Shown one piece after another: positions 1-8,969 of a stretch of DNA of 64,000 nt (position 1 is its first letter; each line of letters opens with the position of its first letter). Below the pieces are notes generated by a model. That model had not been told where the DNA came from, ran no database searches, and saw only the letters and a list, made by a program, of their open reading frames with translations. The stretch covers positions 248,001 to 312,000 of the forward strand of contig NZ_UTBZ01000060.1 of assembly GCF_900580865.1 (NCBI RefSeq), written 5' to 3'. The position numbers and the translations under genes were made by a program. The stretch comes from Pseudomonas viridiflava. Its GTDB lineage: Bacteria; Pseudomonadota; Gammaproteobacteria; Pseudomonadales; Pseudomonadaceae.

Positions 1-923
1 GTTCATTGCTCGGCCTGCTCGGTGGCCTCGCGGCGATTCTCGATGTGGTCTACCACATTCCGCTGCTGGCGAACCTGAGTCTGGTCGCCTTATGCGGCCT
101 GATGATCGGCCTCGCCAACGGCTACATGACAGCTTACTTGCGCATCCCCTCGTTCATCGTCGGCCTGGGCGGCATGCTGGCTTTTCGCGGGATTCTGCTG
201 GGGATTACCGGCGGCACGACCATCGCGCCGGTATCGCCGGAGCTGGTCTACATCGGCCAAGGTTACCTGCCCCACGCGATCGGCACTGGCCTCGGCGTTC
301 TGCTGTTTGCGCTGACCGTGTTCCTGACCTGGAAACAACGGCGTAATCGCGCTCTTCACGGCCTCGCGGCGCATTCATTAGTGCGTGACGTCGTCCGCGT
401 GTTGGTGATCGGCGCCGTGCTCGCCGGTTTCGTGCAGACGCTCAACAGCTATGACGGCATTCCCGTGCCGGTCTTGTTGCTGCTGATTCTGCTGGGCGTG
501 TTCAGCTACGTGACCAGTCAGACCGTGTTCGGCCGCCGCGTGTATGCGGTGGGCAGCAATATGGAAGCGACACGCCTGTCCGGGATCAATGTGCAGGCGG
601 TGAAACTGTGGATTTTCGGGATCATGGGCGTGATGTGCGCCCTCGCCGGCGTGGTCAATACCGCGCGCCTCGCCGCCGGTTCGCCTTCGGCCGGCAGCAT
701 GGGCGAACTCGACGCGATCGCCGCGTGCTTTATCGGCGGCACCTCCATGCGCGGTGGCTCCGGCACGGTGTACGGCGCCCTCCTCGGCGCGCTGGTCATT
801 ACCAGTCTGGATAACGGCATGTCCATGCTCGACGTCGACAGTTACTGGCAGATGATCGTCAAGGGCAGCATTCTGGTGTTGGCGGTTTGGGTGGATGTCA
901 GTACGCGGACCGGGCGCCGTTGA
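1..923 (+). CDS. xylH: Sugar ABC transporter permease, 3' part (XylH-like)
   Basis: This is the C-terminal part of an inner-membrane permease of the ribose/xylose ABC family; the reading frame is open at the window edge, so the start lies outside. About 305 residues are visible against roughly 375-390 for full-length XylH. Hydrophobic segments alternate with short loops. The family signature is present: a conserved Ser-Asn-x-Glu-Ala-x-Arg-Leu-Ser-Gly-Ile stretch, then a glycine-rich GGTSMRGGSGTVYGALLGA loop that contacts the ATPase. The large hydrophilic insert near residues 100-125 fits XylH better than RbsC. The ATPase and binding protein should lie upstream. Xylose specificity is inferred from overall resemblance; another pentose is possible. 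Confidence 0.8.
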   Translation, partial: SLLGLLGGLAAILDVVYHIPLLANLSLVALCGLMIGLANGYMTAYLRIPSFIVGLGGMLAFRGILLGITGGTTIAPVSPELVYIGQGYLPHAIGTGLGVLLFALTVFLTWKQRRNRALHGLAAHSLVRDVVRVLVIGAVLAGFVQTLNSYDGIPVPVLLLLILLGVFSYVTSQTVFGRRVYAVGSNMEATRLSGINVQAVKLWIFGIMGVMCALAGVVNTARLAAGSPSAGSMGELDAIAACFIGGTSMRGGSGTVYGALLGALVITSLDNGMSMLDVDSYWQMIVKGSILVLAVWVDVSTRTGRR

Positions 924-933
924 GCCGCAGGCA

Positions 934-1863
934 TCAAGCAGCGGGCGTGGTCGCGGGCGCGGGCGCCGGGCTGAGAATTTCCATCAGGAAATCGATAAAC
1001 ACATTGATCCGGCTCGACCCACGGTGATTGGGTAAATACAACGCGTTGATGCAGGTGCTGGCACTGCCGGGATTGACCTCGTAATGCTCAAGTAACCGGG
1101 TCAGCCGGCCGGCTGCCACGTCGTCGCGCACCAGCCAGTCAGCCAGCAGCGTCACCCCGCCTCCACCGATGGCGGCTTCGCGCAGGATGTCGGCGTTGTT
1201 GCTTTGCAGACGCCCGTGGACATTGAGTTGAATGGGCGCGTCTTCATTCTGAAAGGTCCAGTGCTGGTGGGTGCCGCCGTAATCGAAACGCAGGCATTGA
1301 TGCTCCAGCAAATCCCGTGGATGACAGAGCGCCGCGCTACGCGCCAGATACGCCGGACTGGCTACCACCCAACGTTCAAACTGCCCCACGCGTTTGCTGA
1401 CAATGTCTTCACTGACCACCGACGATCCGAGCCGCACGGAAACATCGATCTGCTCGCTGAGCAGGTCGCTGACCTGATCGCTCAGCGACAGACTGATTTC
1501 CAGCCCCGGATGCCGTTCAAGCAAACGGCTCAGGTGCGGCGCGATCAGGCGCCGGCCGAACTCCACCGGTACGCTGATGCGCAGACGGCCCTGGGCTTCG
1601 GCGCCACGATCGGCGACAACGGCATCGGCTTCGTCGATCGCGTCGAGAATCGCCACGGCTTTTTCGAAATAGGTCTGGCCGGCAACGGTCACGCTGGTAT
1701 TGCGCGTGGTGCGATTGAGCAGGCTCGCGCCCAGCTCGTGTTCCAGCCCGGCCACTTGCCGTGTCACTGACGACGTGGATATCCCGAGTTTGCGCGCTGC
1801 CGAGGAATAGCCCCCGCAGCGCACGGTTTCCACAAACATCTTCAGTGCCAGCAACTTGTCCAT
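934..1863 (-). CDS. LysR family transcriptional regulator
   Basis: A 309-residue LysR-type regulator with an N-terminal winged helix-turn-helix (about residues 1-60, with the usual AARKLGIS and SVTRQVAGLE helices) and a periplasmic-binding-protein-like effector domain. The frame opens further upstream at 1965, but the ATG at 1863 puts MDKLLALKMF at the N-terminus, as is normal for the family, and avoids overlap with the carrier gene. It lies directly downstream of the MFS gene on the same strand and is probably its local regulator. The C-terminal tail is rich in Ala-Pro, which is not informative. The effector is unknown. Confidence 0.9.
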   Translation of the reverse strand: MDKLLALKMFVETVRCGGYSSAARKLGISTSSVTRQVAGLEHELGASLLNRTTRNTSVTVAGQTYFEKAVAILDAIDEADAVVADRGAEAQGRLRISVPVEFGRRLIAPHLSRLLERHPGLEISLSLSDQVSDLLSEQIDVSVRLGSSVVSEDIVSKRVGQFERWVVASPAYLARSAALCHPRDLLEHQCLRFDYGGTHQHWTFQNEDAPIQLNVHGRLQSNNADILREAAIGGGGVTLLADWLVRDDVAAGRLTRLLEHYEVNPGSASTCINALYLPNHRGSSRINVFIDFLMEILSPAPAPATTPAA

Positions 1864-1957
1864 AAGCGGGGTCCGGTCGAAAGGGAACGCGGATGATTGT
1901 GCATCACTGTTCCCCCGTCGTCTTGTACCGCCGTGCTCGCCCGCACTTGCCGGATGT

Positions 1958-3157
1958 TCAGACATCGGCCTTGCGGCTCAGGAACAGCCCGAGCGCCAGC
2001 GCCGGCAGCAGCGCCACCGTGACGGCGGACAGGTTCCAGCCGAAATGCTCGTACAGCGGACTGGCGACCAGCGAGCCTACCGCGCCGCCGACGAAAATGC
2101 TGGTCATGTACACCGCGTTCAGGCGCGCACGGCTGTGGGGATCGAGGGCGTACACCTCACGCTGGCCGAGCACCATGTTCAATTGCACGGCGAAATCCAG
2201 CAGCACCGCGCACACCACCAGCCAGACATAGCCGCTGCCCGGGAGTGCGGCGATCAGCAGCGAAACCGGCGCTAGCAACAGTGCGACCAGCGTGCCGCGC
2301 CGACCATGCCCGGCATCGGCCAGACGTCCGGCAATCGGCGCTGCAATGGCACCCACCGCACCGACCAGTGCAAAGATCGCGACTTGCGTCTGAGTAAAGC
2401 CGTGGTGACGCATCAGTTCAATGGGTGCGAGGGTCCAGAACAGGCTGAAACTGGCAAACAGCAAACCTTGATACAGCGAGCGCTGACGCAACAGCGGATA
2501 GCGCCGAGCCAAGGCAAACACCGAACCGATCAGCGCGGCATACGTGGCTTTATGCGTCGGCAACCGACGCGGCAGTGCTACAGCGGTAATCAGCGCGATG
2601 ACCGCCATCAGGGCCGCCGCGCTGTAAAACACCCCACGCCAGCCGAACACTTCAACCAACAGGCTCGACAGTGGCCGTGACAACAGAATGCCCAGCAGCA
2701 GGCCGCTCATGATATTGCCGACGACGCGGCCACGGCTGGCCTCGGGCGCCAGGTGCGCCGCCAGCGGCACGAGGATCTGCACGGCCACCGACGTCAGGCC
2801 GATCAGCAAAGACAACACCAGGAACATCGACGGTGAATGGGTCAACCCGGCACACAACAGCGTGACGCTCGCCGCCAGGGTGAAACCGACCACCAGCCGG
2901 CGGTTTTCCATCAGGTCGGCCAGCGGCACCAGCAGCAACAGGCCCAGCGCGTAGCCAAACTGCGTCAGCGAAACGATCAGGCTGGCATTGGCGCTGGACA
3001 GACCGATCTGCGGTGCAATCAGTTCGACGATTGGCTGTGCGTAATAAAGATTGGCCACGACCGCGCCACAGCAAAATGCCAGGAACGCGACCATCAGGCC
3101 GGAAAGTCCAGCCGGCTGTTCGGCGTTGGTCGCAATGACCGGATTGCCCGTGAGCAT
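1958..3157 (-). CDS. MFS transporter (efflux type)
   Basis: A 399-residue inner-membrane carrier of the major facilitator superfamily with about twelve hydrophobic segments. The loop between segments 2 and 3 carries a variant of motif A (PLADLMENRRLVV). The start at 3157 has a GAGGTG ribosome site six bases upstream. It precedes the LysR gene at 934-1863 by 94 bases on the same strand, so the two could be co-transcribed, and it diverges from the cytochrome c gene at 3453. It resembles drug/sugar-efflux MFS proteins of the 12-segment class; the substrate cannot be read from the sequence. Confidence 0.88.
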   Translation of the reverse strand: MLTGNPVIATNAEQPAGLSGLMVAFLAFCCGAVVANLYYAQPIVELIAPQIGLSSANASLIVSLTQFGYALGLLLLVPLADLMENRRLVVGFTLAASVTLLCAGLTHSPSMFLVLSLLIGLTSVAVQILVPLAAHLAPEASRGRVVGNIMSGLLLGILLSRPLSSLLVEVFGWRGVFYSAAALMAVIALITAVALPRRLPTHKATYAALIGSVFALARRYPLLRQRSLYQGLLFASFSLFWTLAPIELMRHHGFTQTQVAIFALVGAVGAIAAPIAGRLADAGHGRRGTLVALLLAPVSLLIAALPGSGYVWLVVCAVLLDFAVQLNMVLGQREVYALDPHSRARLNAVYMTSIFVGGAVGSLVASPLYEHFGWNLSAVTVALLPALALGLFLSRKADV

Positions 3158-3250
3158 GATGACACCTCATTGAGTTCAGGAAAGTGCTGCCAAGGCTACG
3201 GCCCTGTGGCGATGCGCAGAATCCACGCGGCGGGCAATGCACTGATGCGT

Positions 3251-3301
3251 CCTGCGCAACGGCGCAGGCGTTGCTTCTCGCGCAACGCGCTGTTGCGTGA
3301 G
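3251..3301. repeat. Two adjacent hairpins in a divergent promoter gap
   Basis: Within the 295-base gap between the divergent MFS and cytochrome c genes there are two back-to-back inverted repeats. The first is CCTGCGC (3251-3257), loop AACG, GCGCAGG (3262-3268). The second is CTCGCGCAAC (3277-3286), loop GCGCT, GTTGCGTGAG (3292-3301), with one G-T mismatch. Neither has a following T run, so they are more likely leader or operator structures than terminators. No other gene is seen in this gap. Confidence 0.45.
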
Positions 3302-3452
3302 CCGCTGATTCTCCGGCGCTGGTGGTTTCTCTACGCTTTGGCCTCTGGCGCTGTCGTCCCCTGCGGCGCCCTTCCCCGGCCATCACAAGGAGCGTTTCCA
3401 TGACCCGCAGCCCATCCGTCCTGTCATCGCCTGCCGCGTTTTTTCCTGTGCC

Positions 3453-4733
3453 ATGAACAGCTCATTTCTGAAGTCCAGAACGCTTTGGATCAGCGTGGCA
3501 GTCGTCGCCGTGCTTGGCATGATCGGCGCCGTTTGGCTGATGTGGCGCCCGGCGATTGCGCCGATCGCGCGCCCGACGATGTTCGAGACTGCGCAGTTGC
3601 AACGCGGGGCGCGGGTGGTGGAGGCCGGCGATTGTGCGGTGTGCCATACCCGCCCCGGCGGTGAATATCTGGCCGGCGGGCTGCCGCTGGTAACGCCGTT
3701 CGGCACGCTGTACAGCACCAACATCACCCCGGACGTAGAGACCGGTATCGGCCAATGGTCACTGCCGGCCTTCGAGCGGGCGATGAGTCAGGGCATTGCT
3801 CGCGACGGTCACTTGCTCTATCCGGCGTTCCCCTACGTGCACTACCGGCGCATGAGCGCAGCAGACATCGCCGACGCCTACGCCTACTTGATGAACGGCC
3901 CCGCCGTGCACGCGCCGGCCGCGCAGAACCAGATGAATTTTCCGATGAACATTCGTCCGTTGGTGGCGTTCTGGAACCTGCTGTTCCTGCACGGTGAGCC
4001 ACTGACGCCGCTGGCACAGCGCAGCGAGGCGTGGAATCGCGGGCGTTATCTGGTCGACGGCCCGGGGCACTGCGCCGGCTGCCATTCGCCGCTGAACCTG
4101 ATCGGCGCGGAAAAATCCTCGGAGTATCTACAGGGCGGCAGCGTCGATGGCTGGCAAGCGCCCGCGCTGGTCGGCATGGGCCAGCGCGGCAACCCGTGGA
4201 GTCGCGAGCAACTGGTGGGCTATCTGCGCGCCGAGATCGTCGATGGCCACGGCACACCCGCCGGGCCGATGCGGCCGGTCAGCTTGAGTCTGGCCCGCTT
4301 GCCGGCCAGTGAAGCCGAGGCGATTGCCGAATACCTGCTCAGTCTGGAAAAGCCGCCTTCGGTGACGGAGACGACGTCGAACACGCCTGCCAGTGAACCG
4401 GCAGACCACGCGACCGGCGCCCTGCTCTTCAGCAGCGCCTGCGCCGGCTGCCATGGCCCGGCGGCACCGATGCGCACCATCGATGGTCGCCCGGCGCTGC
4501 AAAACACCTCGGCGCTGCAAGCGGCCAGTTCGCGCAATTTCCTCAAAACTGTGCTTGAAGGGCTGCCCGCCACACCCGGATCGCCCGGCCCGGTAATGCC
4601 GGCATTCGCCGCCAGCCTGGACAACGCGCAACTCGGCGCACTGGCCGCGTATCTGCGTCAGCAAGCCAGCCCCGATCAACCGTGGGCCGACCTCTCTTCC
4701 ACTATTGAAGCGTTACGTCAGGAGACGAAATGA
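3453..4733 (+). CDS. Tri-heme membrane-anchored cytochrome c subunit
   Basis: A 426-residue protein with one N-terminal membrane segment (about residues 11-30), which would anchor it on the periplasmic side. Three CxxCH heme-c sites follow: CAVCH at 61-65, CAGCH at 207-211 and CAGCH at 330-334. This is the architecture of the cytochrome subunit of periplasmic alcohol/aldehyde dehydrogenases, which passes electrons to the respiratory chain. Its stop overlaps the start of the 2Fe-2S subunit by four bases (ATGA), and the Mo subunit follows, so the three form one operon. A homologous cytochrome begins at 63500 next to a second enzyme of the same kind. Confidence 0.92.
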   Translation: MNSSFLKSRTLWISVAVVAVLGMIGAVWLMWRPAIAPIARPTMFETAQLQRGARVVEAGDCAVCHTRPGGEYLAGGLPLVTPFGTLYSTNITPDVETGIGQWSLPAFERAMSQGIARDGHLLYPAFPYVHYRRMSAADIADAYAYLMNGPAVHAPAAQNQMNFPMNIRPLVAFWNLLFLHGEPLTPLAQRSEAWNRGRYLVDGPGHCAGCHSPLNLIGAEKSSEYLQGGSVDGWQAPALVGMGQRGNPWSREQLVGYLRAEIVDGHGTPAGPMRPVSLSLARLPASEAEAIAEYLLSLEKPPSVTETTSNTPASEPADHATGALLFSSACAGCHGPAAPMRTIDGRPALQNTSALQAASSRNFLKTVLEGLPATPGSPGPVMPAFAASLDNAQLGALAAYLRQQASPDQPWADLSSTIEALRQETK

Positions 4734-5203
4734 GCCAGATCACCCTCAACGTCAACGGAGCCGCGCAACCGCTTGAGCTGGAGCCGGACATGCCGCTGCT
4801 GTATGCGCTGCGCAATCACTTGAACCTCTACGGCGCCAAATACGGCTGCGGTCTCGGTCAATGCGGCGCCTGCACGGTGATCGTCGATGATCAACCGGTG
4901 TTCGCCTGCCTGACGCCCTGCGCCGGCCTCGAAGGCAAAAAAATCCGCACCGTCGAAAGCCTCGGCAGCGCGGAAAAACCTGGCCCCTTGCAAGCCGCGT
5001 TCATCGAAAAACAGGCGGCGCAATGCGGCTACTGCATTGCCGGCATGCTGATGCGCGCGCAGGCGTTGCTTGAGCGTAATCGCCACCCGGATGAGGCGAC
5101 CATTCGCGAGCACATGGCCGGCAACCTGTGCCGCTGCGGAACGCACTTGCGAATCATCGAGGCGATCAAACAGGTGGCCGGGGACAATGGGAGCCTGACA
5201 TGA
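4730..5203 (+). CDS. (2Fe-2S)-binding subunit of Mo oxidoreductase (IorA-like)
   Basis: A 157-residue small subunit of the xanthine-oxidase/isoquinoline 1-oxidoreductase family. The plant-ferredoxin-type cluster ligands are C40, C45, C48 and C60. The second, C-terminal 2Fe-2S cluster is bound by C99, C102, C134 and C136 (CGYC and CRC motifs). It relays electrons from the molybdenum subunit to the cytochrome encoded just upstream. There is no signal peptide; in this family it is normally carried out with the Tat-targeted large subunit. Start and stop codons overlap both neighbours, which indicates tight translational coupling. It is clearly homologous to the protein at 60775-61230. Confidence 0.93.
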   Translation: MSQITLNVNGAAQPLELEPDMPLLYALRNHLNLYGAKYGCGLGQCGACTVIVDDQPVFACLTPCAGLEGKKIRTVESLGSAEKPGPLQAAFIEKQAAQCGYCIAGMLMRAQALLERNRHPDEATIREHMAGNLCRCGTHLRIIEAIKQVAGDNGSLT

Positions 5204-7434
5204 GTGAGTCGAACGGTTTGCAGCCGAGCCGACGCGCCTTCCTGCGCGGTGGTGCGTTGCTGATGGCATTCACCCTGATGCCGGTGGCGCGGCGTGTGTT
5301 GGCGGATACGGAAGTCGATACGCTCGGCACCGTGGTCCTCGCGCCCGACCTGCCCGGAAGCCTGCGCACCAACCCGTGGCTCGACGCCTGGATCCGCATC
5401 GGTGCCGACGGCATCACCGTCTACACCGGCAAGGTCGAATTGGGTACCGGGGTGAAAACCGCGTTGCTGCAAATCGCCGCCGAGCGTTTGCAGGTACCGG
5501 CATCCGCGATCAACCTACTCACCGCCGACACCGCGCTGACACCCAACGAAGGCTACACCGCCGGCAGCCACAGCATTTTCGACAGCGGTACCGCGTTGTA
5601 TAACGCCGCCGCGCAGGTGCGCGAAATGCTCGTCGATGCCGCCGCGCGCAGTTGGCAGGTTGATGCAGGGCTGCTGAGCACCCGCGAAGGGGTTATCGAA
5701 GGCCCGGGCGGTCAGCGGATGAGTTACGCCGACGCGGTCAAACATGTCGATGTGCACCAATACGCCAAGGCTCAGTCACCGGCGATGGCCGCCGCTGACT
5801 TCAAACTGATCGGCCATTCGTTGCCGCGCCTCGACATCCCGGCGAAGGTCAGCGGTGGCGCAGCATTCGTCCAGGACATGCGCCTGCCGGGCATGCTGCA
5901 TGCGCGGGTGATCCGCCCGCCCCGTCCGGGCTGCACGTTGCAAGCATTCGACGCGGCGTCCATCGAAGCGCTGGCTGGCGTGGTCAAGGTGATCCGCGAC
6001 GGCAACTATCTGGCGGTGCTCGCCCGTGACGAGTGGCAAGCGATCAAAGCCATGCGCCGTGCCAGCGAAGTCGCGCAGTGGAGCAGCGGCGAGGCGATTC
6101 CTGATTCGGCGCAGATTCATGACCTGCTCAAACGCCTGCCCTCACGGCGCTATCCGATCAGCAACAGTGGCACGCCGAGCGGCGCGGCTGACACGCGTTT
6201 GCGGGCGCGGGTCACCAAGCAGTATTTGATGCATGGCTCGATCGGCCCGTCTTGCGCGGTGGCCTGGTTCAAGGACGGCGTTCTCACCGTGTGGACCCAC
6301 ACCCAAGGCGTTTACCCGCTGCGCGCCGGCATTGCCGAAATGCTCGGCCTGCCACCTGAGCGGGTGCGCTGTATTCATACCGAGGGCTCAGGGTGCTACG
6401 GGCATAACGGCGCGGATGATGCCGCCGCCGATGCGGCATTGATTGCCCTGCGCGTGCCCGGTACGCCGGTGCGCGTGCAATGGATGCGCGAACAGGAAAA
6501 TCTTTGGGAGCCGTATAGCTCGGCGATGATCACCGAAGTCGACGCCGGCCTCAGCCACGGCCGCCTGCAGGACTGGGCCTACGAACTCTGGACCACGCCG
6601 CACAACGAACGCATCGTCAATGCCGGGCGTCTGTTGCCGGCACGCTTGCTCGCGCGGCCCTTCACCTCGGCGCCCTCCGTGCCGATCGCCCAGCCCGAAG
6701 GCGATGGTGATCGCAACGCGGTGCCGCTGTACGACCTCAACTCGACGCGCATAAATATGACCTTCGTCACCGAAATGCCCTTTCGCACCTCGGCCATGCG
6801 TTCGTTGGGGGCGCACATCAACATCTTCGCCATCGAGGCGAGTATCGACGAGCTGGCGATCAGGGCCGGCATCGATGCGGTCGCGTTGCGTCTGGCTCAT
6901 CTCAGCGACCCGCGTGCTCGCGCGGTTGTAGAACGTGTGCGTGATGAGATCGGCTGGCCGCAAAAAAGCAGCGAGCCTGGCGCCGGTATCGGTTTCGCCT
7001 TTGCCCGCTACAAAAACATCATGGGTTACTGCGCCATCGCGGTGAAACTTCGCGTGCATCCGCAGACCGGCGAGATCCGCATCGATCACGTGGTGACGGC
7101 GGTGGACGTTGGCCAGATCGTCAGCCCCGACGGCCTGCGCAATCAAGTCGAGGGCGGCATCGTGCAGTCCGCGAGCTGGACCCTGTATGAAAAAGTCGCC
7201 TACGACGCGGCGGGCATTCGCAGTTACGACTGGAGCGGTTATCCGATTCTGCGTTTCACGCAACTGCCGAAAAAAGTCGATGTGCATTTGCTCGACCAGC
7301 CGGGAGAACCCTTTCTCGGTGCCGCTGAAATCGTCCAGGGGCCGATGGCCGCAGCGCTTGGCAACGCCGTCGCCAACGCCACCGGCCGGCGCTGGCTGAA
7401 CCTGCCGCTGACCCGTTCCAACCCACCCGCCTGA
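5200..7434 (+). CDS. Molybdopterin-binding aldehyde/heterocycle oxidoreductase, large subunit (IorB-like)
   Basis: A 744-residue catalytic subunit of the xanthine dehydrogenase family, CoxL/IorB branch. I chose the ATG at 5200, which overlaps the preceding stop and places a Tat signal (SRRAFLRGG, residues 10-18, then a hydrophobic stretch ending in Ala-x-Ala-like residues near 35) at the N-terminus. The frame extends to 5128, but that would bury the signal. A glycine-rich cofactor segment (GSGCYGHNGADD) and a C-terminal PGEPFLGAAEIVQGP segment carrying the likely catalytic glutamate are visible. It probably hydroxylates an aldehyde or N-heterocycle in the periplasm. Substrate unknown. A duplicated system lies at 60.8-64 kb. 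Confidence 0.9.
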   Translation: MSESNGLQPSRRAFLRGGALLMAFTLMPVARRVLADTEVDTLGTVVLAPDLPGSLRTNPWLDAWIRIGADGITVYTGKVELGTGVKTALLQIAAERLQVPASAINLLTADTALTPNEGYTAGSHSIFDSGTALYNAAAQVREMLVDAAARSWQVDAGLLSTREGVIEGPGGQRMSYADAVKHVDVHQYAKAQSPAMAAADFKLIGHSLPRLDIPAKVSGGAAFVQDMRLPGMLHARVIRPPRPGCTLQAFDAASIEALAGVVKVIRDGNYLAVLARDEWQAIKAMRRASEVAQWSSGEAIPDSAQIHDLLKRLPSRRYPISNSGTPSGAADTRLRARVTKQYLMHGSIGPSCAVAWFKDGVLTVWTHTQGVYPLRAGIAEMLGLPPERVRCIHTEGSGCYGHNGADDAAADAALIALRVPGTPVRVQWMREQENLWEPYSSAMITEVDAGLSHGRLQDWAYELWTTPHNERIVNAGRLLPARLLARPFTSAPSVPIAQPEGDGDRNAVPLYDLNSTRINMTFVTEMPFRTSAMRSLGAHINIFAIEASIDELAIRAGIDAVALRLAHLSDPRARAVVERVRDEIGWPQKSSEPGAGIGFAFARYKNIMGYCAIAVKLRVHPQTGEIRIDHVVTAVDVGQIVSPDGLRNQVEGGIVQSASWTLYEKVAYDAAGIRSYDWSGYPILRFTQLPKKVDVHLLDQPGEPFLGAAEIVQGPMAAALGNAVANATGRRWLNLPLTRSNPPA

Positions 7435-7438
7435 GCCA

Positions 7439-7469
7439 CGCCCGTGTTCATCGCTGATGAGCACGGGCG
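7439..7469 (+). terminator. Stem-loop after the Mo-oxidoreductase operon
   Basis: A long stem begins five bases after the Mo-subunit stop: CGCCCGTG, then TCATC, a three-base loop GCT, then GATGA and CACGGGCG, with one T-G pair between the two stem parts (14 pairs in all). No T run follows, so it may protect the 3' end or act with Rho rather than be a classic intrinsic terminator. Confidence 0.6.
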
Positions 7470-7604
7470 CCGTTGCGTTGCGCGCAAAACAGCGTAGCGC
7501 CGGTCACCGATTATCAGCCCCGCTACACCCGGTTAAGTTACCGGCAGTGGTTCGCGGCCCCGCTGCCGCACTTGAATTCCTTCTATTGAAATCTGGAGCT
7601 ACCC

Positions 7605-8717
7605 ATGACCCGTCGTCTGTTCCAACCCCTCGCACTCGGCCCTTACACCCTCGCCCACCGCGTGGCGATGGCGCCATTGACGCGCTCGCGCGCCGGCCAA
7701 CCGGGCGATGTGCCGACGCCGATGAACGCCGAGTACTACCGCCAACGGGCCAGTGCCGCGCTGATCATCACTGAGGCCACGCAAATCTCCCGGCAGGCTC
7801 AGGGTTATGCCTGGACGCCTGGCATCTACAGCCCTGAGCAGGTGCGGGCGTGGCGTGACGTCAGCGCGGCGGTGCATGAGGCTGGCGGTCTGATCTTCAT
7901 GCAGCTGTGGCACGTTGGCCGGGTGTCCCACCCCAGTTTCCAACCTGATGCCGGCCTGCCGGTTGCGCCCAGCGCGCTGCCGGTGCCGGGCAAGACGTTT
8001 ATCGTCGACGAAAACGGTAACGGTGTCTGGGGTGATGTACCGGTGCCGCGCGCGCTGGAAACCGCGGAAATCGCCGGCATCGTCGAGGACTACCGCGTGG
8101 CCGCGCGCAACGCATTGCAGGCGGGCATGGACGGTGTAGAGATTCATGCTGGCAACGGTTACCTGCTCGATCAGTTTCTTAACAGCAACAGCAACCAGCG
8201 TGACGATGCCTATGGCGGCAGTGTGGCGAACCGCGCGCGGTTTCTGCTGGAAGTGGTCGCAGCCGTCACTGAAGAGGTCGGTGCCGAACGGGTCGGCGTA
8301 CGCCTGACGCCGATGGGGCGCTTCATGGGCATGGGCGATGACACACCGGAGGCCACCTTCGGCCACCTCGTCGAAGCGCTCAATCACTGGAATCTGGCCT
8401 ACCTGCACCTGGTTGAGCCGGCGATGGTCGGCACAGTCAAAGATGAGAACTTCGACCCGCGCTGGGACGCGATCATTGCCCAGTTGCGCAAAACCTGGAA
8501 CGGCGTGCTGATTCTGGCGGGCGGCTACGATGCGCAATCTGCCGAACAGGCGCTGATTGCCGATCGTGCCGACATCATCGCGTTTGGCCGCCCTTTCCTG
8601 GCCAACCCCGACTTGCCGCGCCGGCTGCACGATGGCCTGACACTCAACGCACCAGACCCCGGCAGCTTCTTCGGCGGGGATCAGCGTGGCTACATCGATT
8701 ATCCGTTTCATGCCTGA
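7605..8717 (+). CDS. Old Yellow Enzyme family alkene/nitro reductase (NemA/XenB-like)
   Basis: A 370-residue FMN-dependent cytoplasmic oxidoreductase. The family hallmark is intact: HAGNGYLLDQFLNSNSNQ followed by RDDAYGGS and NRARF, which shapes the FMN pocket and supplies the His/Asn pair that holds the substrate carbonyl or nitro group. The C-terminal ILAGGYDAQSAEQAL and IIAFGRPFLANPDL segments bind the FMN phosphate. Such enzymes reduce activated alkenes, N-ethylmaleimide or nitro compounds with NADPH. It stands alone, 170 bases after the Mo-oxidoreductase operon, with a hairpin on each side. Physiological substrate unknown. Confidence 0.93.
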   Translation: MTRRLFQPLALGPYTLAHRVAMAPLTRSRAGQPGDVPTPMNAEYYRQRASAALIITEATQISRQAQGYAWTPGIYSPEQVRAWRDVSAAVHEAGGLIFMQLWHVGRVSHPSFQPDAGLPVAPSALPVPGKTFIVDENGNGVWGDVPVPRALETAEIAGIVEDYRVAARNALQAGMDGVEIHAGNGYLLDQFLNSNSNQRDDAYGGSVANRARFLLEVVAAVTEEVGAERVGVRLTPMGRFMGMGDDTPEATFGHLVEALNHWNLAYLHLVEPAMVGTVKDENFDPRWDAIIAQLRKTWNGVLILAGGYDAQSAEQALIADRADIIAFGRPFLANPDLPRRLHDGLTLNAPDPGSFFGGDQRGYIDYPFHA

Positions 8718-8759
8718 GCAGAAGCAGACCGCCCGCCTCTCATTACTGTGTAAATCCAA

Positions 8760-8781
8760 GCAGGGGCCGATGCGCCCCTGC
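8760..8781 (+). terminator. Stem-loop after the OYE gene
   Basis: GCAGGGGC (8760-8767), loop CGATGC, GCCCCTGC (8774-8781): an eight-pair GC-rich stem 43 bases after the OYE stop. The following bases are CCTATC, so the T tract is weak. It is the likely 3' end of the OYE transcript. Confidence 0.6.
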
Positions 8782-8909
8782 CCTATCAAGTCATACGATC
8801 TCTGCGCTTAATCAAATAGGTAAAAATCCACCCTAACGCCGAACATATGCGTAGCTGTGCGCTTTCAGGTCTATTGCCCGACGTCGCTGAATGCGATAAA
8901 ACGGTATAG

Positions 8910-8947
8910 TTGTACGACAACCTAATAAAAACCAAGTCGTTCGAACG
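8910..8947. promoter_or_regulatory. GntR-like operator candidate and nearby palindrome
   Basis: TTGTACGACAA (8910-8920) is an inverted-repeat element of the TTGT-N3-ACAA kind often bound by FadR-branch GntR regulators. It is followed by the perfect ten-base palindrome CGTTCGAACG (8938-8947), just upstream of the EamA transporter start at 8970. No GntR gene is in the window, so the link to a regulator is inferred. Confidence 0.35.
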
Positions 8948-8969
8948 GCTAACAATCCTGAGATCTGCC

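Noticed and set aside
1856..2275. 139-codon plus-strand frame across the lysR/MFS junction
   Set aside because: Shadow of two minus-strand genes; Gln/Arg/His-rich and without a ribosome site.
6388..7464. 358-codon open frame opposite the first Mo subunit gene
   Set aside because: Antisense shadow; no recognisable domain.
7599..8789. 396-codon open frame opposite the OYE gene
   Set aside because: Antisense shadow of a clear Old Yellow Enzyme gene.
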